Source: JBGTGT01 sp051439375 (lineage in GTDB: Bacteria > Cyanobacteriota > Cyanobacteriia > Cyanobacteriales > Microcystaceae). Taken from it: a DNA stretch of 25,615 nucleotides. How positions within the stretch are numbered: position 1 is the stretch's first letter; each line of letters starts with the position of its first letter. Below are positions 1 through 6,566 of this stretch, in pieces. The stretch spans positions 1 to 25,615 of the forward strand of contig JBFRWB010000029.1 of NCBI GenBank assembly GCA_051439375.1, read 5' to 3'. The notes under the pieces were generated by a model. It was not told where the DNA came from. It made no database searches and saw only the letters and a list, made by a program, of their open reading frames with translations. The position numbers and the translations under genes are program-made.

Positions 1-2498
1 CGGTAATTCACGATGCACAAGCGCAATATGCGTCTCCTGAATTAAATATAGCCTATCGGATGTCTGTACAGGAATATGAGAAATTAACCCCTTATTCCAC
101 CCGTTTAGAGGAAAATTGGGGACAACCCCCCGGACATCTTAACAGTGACGGACAGAATTTACTGGTTTATGGGAAGCAATTTGGTAATGTCTTTATTGGG
201 GTACAACCGACATTCGGGTATGAAGGGGATCCCATGCGCTTGTTATTTTCCCGTTCTGCCAGTCCTCATCATGGTTTTGCAGCGTTTTACACCTATTTAA
301 ACCATATTTGGGGTGCAGATGCGGTCTTACACTTTGGTACTCACGGATCTTTGGAATTTATGCCGGGGAAACAAATGGGAATGTCTGGGGAATGTTATCC
401 TGATAGTCTCATTGGCATGATCCCTAACTTATATTACTACGCAGCCAATAATCCCAGTGAGGCTACCATTGCAAAACGCCGTAGTTACGCCGAAACCATC
501 TCCTATTTAACCCCTCCGGCTGAAAATGCAGGATTATATAAAGGTTTGCAGGAATTAAGCGAGTTAATTGGATCTTATCAGTCTTTGAAAGAAAGTGGAC
601 GAGGAATACAAATTGTTCTCACCATCATTGATAAAAGCATCCAATTGAACCTAGATAAAGATATTCCTGAATTATTGGATGCAGAGTCATTAAAAGCCCG
701 AATTCAAAGCGAAGATGGGGAAAATGAACGGGATACCGTCGTTGGTTCGGTGTATCGTAAACTGATGGAAATCGAATCTCGCTTGTTACCCTGTGGACTT
801 CATGTAATTGGGAAACCCCCCTCTTCCGAAGAAGCGATCGCAACTTTAGTTAACATTGCATCCTTAGATCGTGAAGAAGAAGGTATCTTATCCCTTCCTA
901 CCATCATTGCAAACAGTCTGGAACGAAGTATGGAGGAAGTTTATCGCAACAGTGATAAAGGAGTCCTCGAAGACGTAGAATTGCAACAAAATATCGTTCA
1001 AGCGACAAGGGAAGCGGTTGCATCCTTAGTCAATGAACAAATTAACGCAGATGGACGGGTTTCGCTGGTTTCCAAGTTGAATTTCTTCAATATGGGTAAA
1101 AAAGCCCCTTGGGTAGAAACCTTACACAACTTAGGTTATACTAACGTTGACCAAGAAGCACTTAAACCCCTATTTGAGTACCTTGAATTCTGTTTAGAAC
1201 AAGTTTGTGCTGATAATGAATTAGGTGGCCTACTCAAAGCATTAGAAGGGGAATATGTCTTACCTGGCCCCGGTGGCGATCCCATTCGTAACCCCAACGT
1301 CTTACCGACCGGTAAAAACATCCATGCGTTAGATCCCCAGTCTATTCCCACCCAAGCAGCCGTTAATTCAGCAAAAATTGTCGTAGATCGGCTCATTGAA
1401 CGTCAAAAGATTGAAAACGGTGGTAACTATCCCGAAACCATTGCGTGTGTACTATGGGGAACAGACAACATTAAAACCTACGGGGAATCTTTGGCGCAAA
1501 TTATGTGGATGGTGGGCGTAAAACCTGTTCCCGATGCGTTAGGACGAGTAAACAAGCTAGAATTGATTCCTTTAGAAGAATTAGGACGGCCACGCATTGA
1601 TGTTGTCGTAAATTGTTCGGGTGTCTTCCGTGACTTATTCATCAACCAGATGAATTTACTCGATCAAGCTGTTAAACTAGCAGCAGAAACTGATGAACCC
1701 ATCGAAATGAACTTCGTGCGTAAACACGCATTACAACAAGCAGAAGAAATGGGTTTAAGCTTACGAGAAGCAGCAACTCGCATCTTTTCTAACGCTTCGG
1801 GTTCATATTCCTCTAATGTTAACCTTGCTGTCGAAAATAGCAGTTGGGAAGAGGAAAAAGAGTTACAGGATATGTATCTCAACCGTAAAGGGTTTGCGTT
1901 TAACTCCGATAACCCCGGTGTCATGAAAGACAACCGACAGGTGTTTGAATCAGCCTTAAAAAGTGCAGAAGTCACCTTCCAGAACTTAGACTCCTCTGAG
2001 ATTAGTTTAACCGACGTTTCCCACTATTTCGACTCAGATCCCACCAAAGTGGTTGCTAGTCTGCGGGATGATGGTAAAAAACCCACTGCTTATATTGCTG
2101 ATACAACAACAGCTAACGCACAGGTACGAACATTGTCTGAAACCGTCCGTTTAGACGCACGTACCAAGATTTTAAACCCCAAATGGTACGAAGGGATGTT
2201 GTCGCATGGATACGAAGGAGTACGGGAATTATCCAAACGTCTCGTTAATACAATGGGATGGAGTGCAACTGCGGATGCGGTAGATAATTGGGTTTATGAG
2301 GATGTTAACACCACCTTTATTGAAGATGAAGAGATGTGTAAGCGTCTGATGAACCTTAACCCTAATTCCTTCCGTAAAATGGTAGGAACACTCTTAGAAG
2401 TGAATGGCCGAGGGTATTGGGAAACCTCCCAAGAAAACCTTGACAGGTTACAGGAGTTGTATCAGGAGGTTGAAGACAGAATCGAAGGAATTGAGTAG
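1..2498 (+). CDS. chlH: Magnesium chelatase subunit H, 3' part (5' end outside window)
   Basis: This is the large, porphyrin-binding subunit of Mg-chelatase, which with ChlI and ChlD inserts Mg2+ into protoporphyrin IX, the first step committed to chlorophyll. The frame is open from base 3 (VIHDAQAQYASPELN...) with no stop before the ATG at 60, so that ATG is internal and the gene runs off the left edge. About 831 codons are visible; full-length ChlH is roughly 1330 residues, so around 500 N-terminal residues are missing. The visible part is the CobN/Mg-chelatase catalytic region. It contains conserved stretches such as HFGTHGSLEFMPGKQMG (about residue 110 of the visible part), LPGPGGDPIRNPNVLPTGKN and VLWGTDNIKTYGESLAQIMW. 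The frame ends with TAG at 2496-2498, just before a strong hairpin terminator. The other family possibility, CobN cobaltochelatase, is less likely given the close ChlH-like sequence. Confidence 0.97.
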   Translation, partial: VIHDAQAQYASPELNIAYRMSVQEYEKLTPYSTRLEENWGQPPGHLNSDGQNLLVYGKQFGNVFIGVQPTFGYEGDPMRLLFSRSASPHHGFAAFYTYLNHIWGADAVLHFGTHGSLEFMPGKQMGMSGECYPDSLIGMIPNLYYYAANNPSEATIAKRRSYAETISYLTPPAENAGLYKGLQELSELIGSYQSLKESGRGIQIVLTIIDKSIQLNLDKDIPELLDAESLKARIQSEDGENERDTVVGSVYRKLMEIESRLLPCGLHVIGKPPSSEEAIATLVNIASLDREEEGILSLPTIIANSLERSMEEVYRNSDKGVLEDVELQQNIVQATREAVASLVNEQINADGRVSLVSKLNFFNMGKKAPWVETLHNLGYTNVDQEALKPLFEYLEFCLEQVCADNELGGLLKALEGEYVLPGPGGDPIRNPNVLPTGKNIHALDPQSIPTQAAVNSAKIVVDRLIERQKIENGGNYPETIACVLWGTDNIKTYGESLAQIMWMVGVKPVPDALGRVNKLELIPLEELGRPRIDVVVNCSGVFRDLFINQMNLLDQAVKLAAETDEPIEMNFVRKHALQQAEEMGLSLREAATRIFSNASGSYSSNVNLAVENSSWEEEKELQDMYLNRKGFAFNSDNPGVMKDNRQVFESALKSAEVTFQNLDSSEISLTDVSHYFDSDPTKVVASLRDDGKKPTAYIADTTTANAQVRTLSETVRLDARTKILNPKWYEGMLSHGYEGVRELSKRLVNTMGWSATADAVDNWVYEDVNTTFIEDEEMCKRLMNLNPNSFRKMVGTLLEVNGRGYWETSQENLDRLQELYQEVEDRIEGIE

Positions 2499-2518
2499 AA
2501 TTTAACCTAATTTTGTGT

Positions 2519-2553
2519 AAAAGAGGTGTTAAATAAGTCAGACACCTCTTTTT
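2519..2553. terminator. Bidirectional intrinsic terminator between chlH and the HEPN gene
   Basis: A perfect stem AAAAGAGGTGT / ACACCTCTTTT closes a 12-nt loop and carries T-runs on both strands (TTTTT on plus, TTTTA on minus). It starts 20 nt after the chlH stop and ends 4 nt before the stop of the opposing HEPN gene. It can therefore terminate both convergent transcripts. Confidence 0.85.
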
Positions 2554-2556
2554 ACT

Positions 2557-3225
2557 TTATTGAGAATCTAAATACTCTTGATTGTCTAAATATTGATTAA
2601 TATTATTTAAAATTTGTCTAAGATATTCAATTACCCTTTCACTTATTTCAACCAGTTCAGTAGCCGTCTTACCTTTACCTACTTCGCTAAATGGTACACT
2701 ACCATGTGCTAAATCATTCCTATTTTTCTTAATAGAAAGTAAATCAATACCACCTTTTGTTTGACTATAATCTGTATTTGGTGAAAATCCATATTTTTTT
2801 GCGATTTCTTCTCTAATCAGTTTAGCATCTACATTTCCAAAGAATAAATCCTCAGTCTCAAACGTAATATGAATAATATCGGTTGTTAGTTGTATAATAT
2901 TATTGGTTAACGTATCAGAATTACGTTTTTTTACATTTTGCCAGATAATTTTTTTGATTTCCGTCCTAAGACTATCAAAAGCAATATTATTCGTTTTAAT
3001 TTCATCGAAAATAAATTGAACTGCATTTCTCATCGTAGATTCTACAAGATTATAAAGCAATAAATACGCTGTTGCTTTGAGTGTCTTTGCTAATTCGTCA
3101 TCAATTTTAGATAATACACCATTTTTACTTAATTTAATGGTTTCTTGATCTAAATCGTTTAAGAAAGTCATATAATCAGTAACTTCCTTAGCACGTTCGT
3201 TAAAATCATCTAATACGCTTTGCAT
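2557..3225 (-). CDS. HEPN-domain protein, MAE_28990/MAE_18760-like; predicted RNase toxin or effector
   Basis: A 222-aa, largely helical protein resembling the HEPN family named after Microcystis MAE_28990/MAE_18760. The catalytic signature of HEPN ribonucleases, R-x4-H, is present as NRNDLAHG with R169 and H174, and an early helix carries the usual acidic residue (NLVEST, E62). Many HEPN proteins cleave RNA as toxins or defence effectors; activity here is inferred. The ATG lies 6 nt after the stop of the DUF262 gene, so the two are surely co-transcribed and probably translationally coupled. It is the last gene of the three-gene minus-strand unit and ends against the shared terminator with chlH. 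The operon is AT-rich compared with chlH. Family confidence is high; the biological role is unproven. Confidence 0.82.
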   Translation of the reverse strand: MQSVLDDFNERAKEVTDYMTFLNDLDQETIKLSKNGVLSKIDDELAKTLKATAYLLLYNLVESTMRNAVQFIFDEIKTNNIAFDSLRTEIKKIIWQNVKKRNSDTLTNNIIQLTTDIIHITFETEDLFFGNVDAKLIREEIAKKYGFSPNTDYSQTKGGIDLLSIKKNRNDLAHGSVPFSEVGKGKTATELVEISERVIEYLRQILNNINQYLDNQEYLDSQ

Positions 3226-3231
3226 AACTAT

Positions 3232-4434
3232 TTATTCACTTAAAAGCTGATCTCTAACATACTCGATACGACGAATAACCTTTTTTTTAGAACTACTTCC
3301 ATCTCCCCTAGTACATTTTTTGTATTCATCAAAGTTCAGTAATTGTAGTGATTTGGGGTGAGGTTTCAAATCAGGTTTTTGTCTTAATGCTAAAGCAATA
3401 CCTACAGCAAGTGATTCAAATTTTATTTTCGTGACAGGCTTATAACTTGTGCTAGTTTGCTGAGAAAATCCGTGGGGGAAGTAATTATTGACAAAGTCAA
3501 GCATTCTGTAAAATTCATTTTCCATATTTTTAAGATTTTCAGGATCAGCTTCATTAGTTTTTACTAAATATTCATCAAGAAATCCAGTTAAATTTTTAGC
3601 ATCAAAATTTTTATAGTTGTTAAGAAAAGCAAAAAATCGTAAAACATACTCTTGGGGATCTTTGAGATTAATTTTTGCTTTGGAAAAATGACAAAGATTA
3701 AGAAACATTTTAGCGGAAGCTAATTCGTCAATCAAATTAAGAAAAGCCCCTCTATGTATTCCTCGCCGCCTTTCCATTTCTTGTAATTGAAGACTACCTG
3801 TATTAATTCTTTCAAATAAAATTCTACGAGTTTCTTCATCTGCATCTTGAGTGAGTTGAACAATTCTAATAGAAGTTCTTTTAAAACGTCTTTGACGGGC
3901 AATAGAAAAATCAGAGAATTTAAACCCTTCTGATTTTTTTAGCTTTTCCAAACCTTGTAACTCTAATTCGTCGTTTAAGAATCTATTTAAAGTACGGATT
4001 CTTTGGCTTCCATCTATCAATTCCCAACGTGCTAAGTCTTCTGCTTCTAAGATATCATCTTCAGATGATTCATCTGCTACATCTGCTACATAAATATAGG
4101 ATATAGGTAAACCTAATAAAATTGATTCGATAAGCTTGGATTGTCGCTGTTCATCCCAAGCCATTTCCCTTTGATAGTCAGGAATAAACAATTCATTATC
4201 ATCATTGTCTTGTCCATCTAAAAACTTTTTGACTATTACTTCTATTGGATACTCTATGGTGTTGTAATCAACAACAGTGCTTTCTTCGCGGATTTCTTTC
4301 TCCGCTTCTTCCTGTTGTTGTCTAGTCTTTTCCTGCTCTTGAATAGTGGTATTTGTACTCATCATAATACTTTGATTGTTGTTGCTTAAATGCTCATAAC
4401 CTGGATCTTTTTTACCATGACTTTTATCAGACAT
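3232..4434 (-). CDS. DUF262 (GmrSD N-terminal/ParB-like fold) protein
   Basis: A 400-aa protein from the preferred ATG at 4434. DUF262 hallmarks are visible: IPDYQREMAWDEQ (residues 84-96), LIESILLGLPISYIYV just after it, and the nucleotide-handling motif as ELIDGSQRIRTLNRF (about 138-152), where the usual DGQQR reads DGSQR. DUF262 domains form the N-terminal half of GmrSD-type modification-dependent nucleases and occur in other conflict systems. There is no HNH DUF1524 domain in the C-terminal half, so the effector is probably the HEPN protein encoded next. The N-terminus (first ~50 residues) is polar and Q/E-rich. The frame extends upstream to a GTG at 4461. I prefer ATG 4434 because its ATGTCTGA overlaps the stop of the 86-aa gene by 8 nt, the usual sign of coupled translation. 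An ATG pair near residue 24 is a further alternative. Confidence 0.8.
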   Translation of the reverse strand: MSDKSHGKKDPGYEHLSNNNQSIMMSTNTTIQEQEKTRQQQEEAEKEIREESTVVDYNTIEYPIEVIVKKFLDGQDNDDNELFIPDYQREMAWDEQRQSKLIESILLGLPISYIYVADVADESSEDDILEAEDLARWELIDGSQRIRTLNRFLNDELELQGLEKLKKSEGFKFSDFSIARQRRFKRTSIRIVQLTQDADEETRRILFERINTGSLQLQEMERRRGIHRGAFLNLIDELASAKMFLNLCHFSKAKINLKDPQEYVLRFFAFLNNYKNFDAKNLTGFLDEYLVKTNEADPENLKNMENEFYRMLDFVNNYFPHGFSQQTSTSYKPVTKIKFESLAVGIALALRQKPDLKPHPKSLQLLNFDEYKKCTRGDGSSSKKKVIRRIEYVRDQLLSE

Positions 4435-4687
4435 TTTCAGGTAGTTCACTCCCATATTCACAAGTAGCGTTGTAAATATCTAATCCAGTTTGTACCCAGT
4501 CAGAACGAATCGCTTCCGCATCCGAATCTAAACGGACTTTCTTACCCACACGAACCCGATAGCGATAATCTAAATTACGACGATATGTTCCCCCAATATC
4601 AAATACAGAAGCCATTCCATCCATAAAGCTTCTTCTGGGAACAAAAGGACGTTTTGATGATATGTCACGATAGTATATTTTTACCAT
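4427..4687 (-). CDS. 86-aa protein of unknown function, first gene of the DUF262-HEPN operon
   Basis: I do not recognise this family. The 86 residues are strongly basic in the first half (SKRPFVPRRSF, YRRNLDYRYRVRVGKKVRL) and acidic towards the C-terminus (CEYGSELPENV). There is no membrane segment or signal peptide. The basic, aromatic-rich core could bind nucleic acid or a protein partner; that is a guess from composition. The stop overlaps the DUF262 start by 8 nt, so it belongs to the same transcript, and an extended -10 box lies about 70 bp upstream of its ATG. No clear Shine-Dalgarno sequence precedes the ATG, which suggests a weak or leaderless-type start. Its fixed position at the head of a DUF262-HEPN unit makes an antitoxin, sensor or adaptor role plausible. 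Confidence 0.65.
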   Translation of the reverse strand: MVKIYYRDISSKRPFVPRRSFMDGMASVFDIGGTYRRNLDYRYRVRVGKKVRLDSDAEAIRSDWVQTGLDIYNATCEYGSELPENV

Positions 4688-4756
4688 AACATGATTATCA
4701 GTGAATGAGTGAACATACGACGAGTAACAACATTATTTAAGTTATACTAAATACCT

Positions 4757-4765
4757 ATTATAGCA
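4757..4765 (-). promoter_or_regulatory. Extended -10 promoter element for the 86-aa/DUF262/HEPN operon
   Basis: On the minus strand this reads TGC-TATAAT, a perfect -10 with the TGn extension. No good -35 lies 17 nt upstream, which is tolerated with an extended -10. The predicted start site is near 4750, giving a leader of about 60 nt before the ATG at 4687. Confidence 0.5.
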
Positions 4766-4879
4766 TAGTAGCCTCGCAATAGGAGCGTATCAGTTTTACA
4801 ACCCAGTATATACACTCATCCTTTAATAACGAGGCGATACTGTTGGTGATTCAGACTCCTCTTTAGTAGTAAATTAATC

Positions 4880-4925
4880 AATTAATTATCTTTGTTTTTT
4901 TGTTAATTAATTATAGGAGAAGGAG
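4880..4925 (+). promoter_or_regulatory. AT-rich inverted repeat and strong RBS ahead of the HicA-like/HicB genes
   Basis: AATTAATTA (4880-4888) and TTAATTAATTA (4903-4913) form an imperfect palindrome around a T-tract. It is followed directly by AGGAGAAGGAG (about 4915-4925), an unusually strong Shine-Dalgarno region 9 nt before the ATG at 4935. The repeat is placed where an autoregulating antitoxin such as HicB would bind; binding is inferred. Confidence 0.4.
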
Positions 4926-4934
4926 CAGTAAACG

Positions 4935-5087
4935 ATGCTTAAATATAAAATTTATTTTAACAGGATGAGTAATGATGTAGGGGAAGTTATTATTATTCCT
5001 AAAAAGGGAGGTAATAAAGTTAAACGAACTTACATTGAACAAGTTATTAAATTATTAAACTTGGAGAACTATCAAGATGACAACTAA
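4935..5087 (+). CDS. 50-aa HicA-like protein (short, N-terminus lost or atypical)
   Basis: ATG 4935 to TAA 5085-5087 encodes 50 residues (MLKYKIYFNRMSNDVGEVII...). The ORF is short, but the strong AGGAGAAGGAG upstream and the 11-nt overlap with the HicB gene argue that it is translated. The C-terminal half (IPKKGGNKVKRTYIEQVIKL, residues 21-40) has the beta-strand plus helix pattern of the end of HicA toxins, which are dsRNA-binding-fold mRNA interferases of about 60-80 residues. The N-terminal helix and the catalytic G-S-H region of classical HicA are not visible. It may be a truncated, inactive HicA or a different small partner. The operon position before HicB is the best support; sequence identity alone is weak. 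Confidence 0.45.
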   Translation: MLKYKIYFNRMSNDVGEVIIIPKKGGNKVKRTYIEQVIKLLNLENYQDDN

Positions 5088-5376
5088 TAAAGCATTAGAA
5101 TGTCCATCTTTAGAGTATTATTTATCTCTTAAATATCCTATCTCTATTTATCCCGAAGAAGAAGGGGTATATACCGTATTAATTCCAGACTTAAAAGGAT
5201 GTATGACGCAAGGAGAAACCTTAGAAGAAGTTGTTAAAAATATTGAAGAAGCTAGAGAATTATGGATAGAAACGGTTTATTATAGTGGTAAAAAAGAGAT
5301 TCCTTTACCTTCAAAAAAGAGAGGGTTTAATATACCATGTCACAACAACTATATCACCCTGCTACAGCATCATTAA
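5077..5376 (+). CDS. hicB: HicB-family antitoxin
   Basis: A 99-aa protein with the partial RNase-H-like HicB fold. The segment YPISIYPEEEGVYTVLIPDL, followed by KGCMTQGETLEEVVKNIEEA and ending at EIPLP, is diagnostic (residues ~20-76). HicB antitoxins block HicA and often repress their own promoter. The start ATG 5077 overlaps the upstream 50-aa HicA-like ORF by 11 nt and has GGAG 10 nt upstream. The C-terminal DNA-binding (ribbon-helix-helix or HTH) extension found in longer HicB proteins is absent. After PLPSKKR the tail is an unremarkable ~17 residues that run into the 3' end of the convergent DUF4926 gene (23-nt overlap). This may be a natural short HicB or one clipped by a recombination junction near 5320-5376. 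Confidence 0.85.
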   Translation: MTTNKALECPSLEYYLSLKYPISIYPEEEGVYTVLIPDLKGCMTQGETLEEVVKNIEEARELWIETVYYSGKKEIPLPSKKRGFNIPCHNNYITLLQHH

Positions 5377-5599
5377 TAAGATTAGTTACTCCAAATTGTT
5401 CAGGATAAAGAATGACATTTTCATAATTATAACCCGTTATTAAAGTCTCATCAGGAATCGCTAAATCAACTGCATATCCTTCAGGATTTTCATAACATTC
5501 AACGATGCTTCCTCGTGTTCCTTTCGGAATAAGAAGTTTATCAAAATTTGCTTTGATATCAACTAGGGTAATAATTTCATCATAAAGTTTTGCTTTCAT
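5354..5599 (-). CDS. DUF4926 domain protein (possible immunity/antitoxin partner)
   Basis: An 81-aa SH3-like small beta protein of the DUF4926 type: LYDEIITLVDIKANFDKLLI, then KGTRGSIVECYENPEGYAVD, matching the family pattern 'D.V.L..d.p...l.kG..GtVve.y....yeVeF'. It has a good Shine-Dalgarno (AAGGAG 9-10 nt before ATG 5599) and starts only 15 nt after the stop of the DUF6883 gene, so the two form an operon. DUF4926 and DUF6883 genes are, as far as I know, often neighbours in bacteria, which suggests an interacting pair; the role as antitoxin or immunity protein is inferred. Its 3' end overlaps HicB on the opposite strand by 23 nt. Confidence 0.72.
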   Translation of the reverse strand: MKAKLYDEIITLVDIKANFDKLLIPKGTRGSIVECYENPEGYAVDLAIPDETLITGYNYENVILYPEQFGVTNLINDAVAG

Positions 5600-5614
5600 G
5601 TTTATTTACTCCTT

Positions 5615-6001
5615 TTATTTAAGAACTTGAAGCCAATTTGTAATTAATCTAGGGATAGTTCGATTGTTATCAATTTGCCATTTTGTAATTAATTTACCTT
5701 GACGCTCATTAAGACCCATCACAGGTATGATAACAGTAAATCGGATTCCGTAGGGACTCGGTTCGTCTAATGTAGCTGGAATCTGTTCTAATTGTGAACG
5801 GATTCGAGTAATAATTAATTGGGTTGTGGTTTGACGATCTTGAGGACTATCTATAGGATAACCTAATGCTTGAAAGGCTTGCCACTTTCCTTGATTATTG
5901 GGATTTAATGGATTCATGGAGTATTCTGTGAACTTACGAGGATCAATTTCAGCAAATTTTGCCATTGGTAATGGATTTCCAGATTGCCAATTTTGATTCA
6001 T
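5615..6001 (-). CDS. DUF6883 domain protein (possible toxin partner)
   Basis: A 128-aa protein fitting DUF6883. The N-terminal block MAKFAEIDPRKFTEYSMNPL (residues 13-32) is followed by KWQAFQALGY, which corresponds to the family's 'K..kYlLn..h..g.~K...F..lGf'. The C-terminal block YGIRFTVIIPVMGLNERQGK (84-103) is followed by LITKWQIDNN and PRLITNWL, matching its terminal beta-sheet ('G.ry.v...i....gr...v.t.Wi...~....prL.Ta'). The fold resembles compact toxin domains; enzymatic activity is not proven. Translation may begin at Met13 rather than Met1, since the first 12 residues are outside the domain. The DUF4926 gene follows after 15 nt. Upstream is a stretch of decayed fragments rather than a large polymorphic-toxin gene, so this is a stand-alone unit. 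Confidence 0.68.
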   Translation of the reverse strand: MNQNWQSGNPLPMAKFAEIDPRKFTEYSMNPLNPNNQGKWQAFQALGYPIDSPQDRQTTTQLIITRIRSQLEQIPATLDEPSPYGIRFTVIIPVMGLNERQGKLITKWQIDNNRTIPRLITNWLQVLK

Positions 6002-6070
6002 CTTAAGCGTGTTTATAATTCTGTTCTGATATTACCACAAAAACCATTAAATGAGGTGCATTACACTTCG

Positions 6071-6220
6071 TTAATTCACCCTATTTTCAAGTGCTTTAAC
6101 ACCTTCTCCTGCAAAAGAAGCAATCGCATCCTTGGTCTTCTCTATACCGTCTGGATCTGTTTTTGTACCTGATGAAAATTTTAATAGAAAGTTATGAAGA
6201 TCGCTTTGTTCCTGAATTAT
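6071..6220 (-). pseudogene. Coding remnant without start codon, unidentified
   Basis: A 49-codon open frame on the minus strand contains no ATG. It ends SGTKTDPDGIEKTKDAIASF followed by AGEGVKALENRVN and TAA at 6071-6073, and is bounded upstream by TAG at 6221-6223. The composition looks protein-like (amphipathic helix near the end). On the opposite strand a short frame with MKILIESYEDRFVPELSSLD ends near 6240, so either strand could be the relic. I cannot name the parent gene. Confidence 0.3.
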
Positions 6221-6251
6221 CTAGCTTAGATTCACAAAATTAACGATAGAA

Positions 6252-6431
6252 TCAAGCAAAATTATCTCCCAATAGCTTACGTTTTAAGTCTTGAGAAGAT
6301 ATTCCTTTATCTTTACCCGATAGATAATCATCCCATGCAGTTTGACTTTGAATAATTTCCTCTATGGGAATTGTTTCATCATCTCCTTCCACTTTTATAG
6401 ACTGACTCACTAATTTTTTTAATTCCATCAT
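6252..6431 (-). CDS. 59-aa antitoxin-like protein, partner toxin missing
   Basis: ATG 6431 (or ATG 6428) to TGA 6252-6254 encodes 59 residues (MMELKKLVSQSIKVEGDDET...), ending with a helical segment AWDDYLSGKDKGISSQDLKR and KLLGDNFA. The acidic middle, the 'ISS-DLK+KLLG' tail and the size resemble small type II antitoxins, but I cannot assign a family. No intact toxin follows: the downstream minus-strand frames stop after 8-13 codons and then enter the remnant at 6071-6220. A perfect 7-bp hairpin sits just upstream of the start codon. It is either an orphan antitoxin or a relic of a degraded pair. Confidence 0.4.
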   Translation of the reverse strand: MMELKKLVSQSIKVEGDDETIPIEEIIQSQTAWDDYLSGKDKGISSQDLKRKLLGDNFA

Positions 6432-6432
6432 A

Positions 6433-6450
6433 CTAATGGAACACCATTAG
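6433..6450. promoter_or_regulatory. Perfect 7-bp inverted repeat next to the antitoxin-like start
   Basis: CTAATGG-AACA-CCATTAG. On the minus strand it ends 1 nt before the first ATG of the 59-aa ORF, where it would either act as an operator for the small DNA-binding product or fold over the ribosome binding site. No Shine-Dalgarno is visible there. Confidence 0.35.
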
Positions 6451-6534
6451 CCGTAGATGCTTTGTTCGATACGGAATTTTCTGAGTTGGTTAGCAATATC
6501 AAAGTCAAATGCTATTATGAAAAATAATATCAAT

Positions 6535-6566
6535 TTTTTAACCCTACTTTTTTTTAACCCTACTTT
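6535..6566. repeat. Exact tandem 16-bp direct repeat
   Basis: TTTTTAACCCTACTTT occurs twice head to tail (6535-6550 and 6551-6566). It lies at the left border of the VanY-type pseudogene and may mark a slippage or insertion/deletion scar. Confidence 0.7.

Noticed and set aside
4435..4461. GTG start extending the DUF262 protein by 9 residues
   Set aside because: ATG 4434 with the ATGTCTGA coupling overlap is the better start.
5984..6172. 62-codon plus-strand frame
   Set aside because: It overlaps the DUF6883 start and the relic region, with an improbable Cys/Phe-rich composition.
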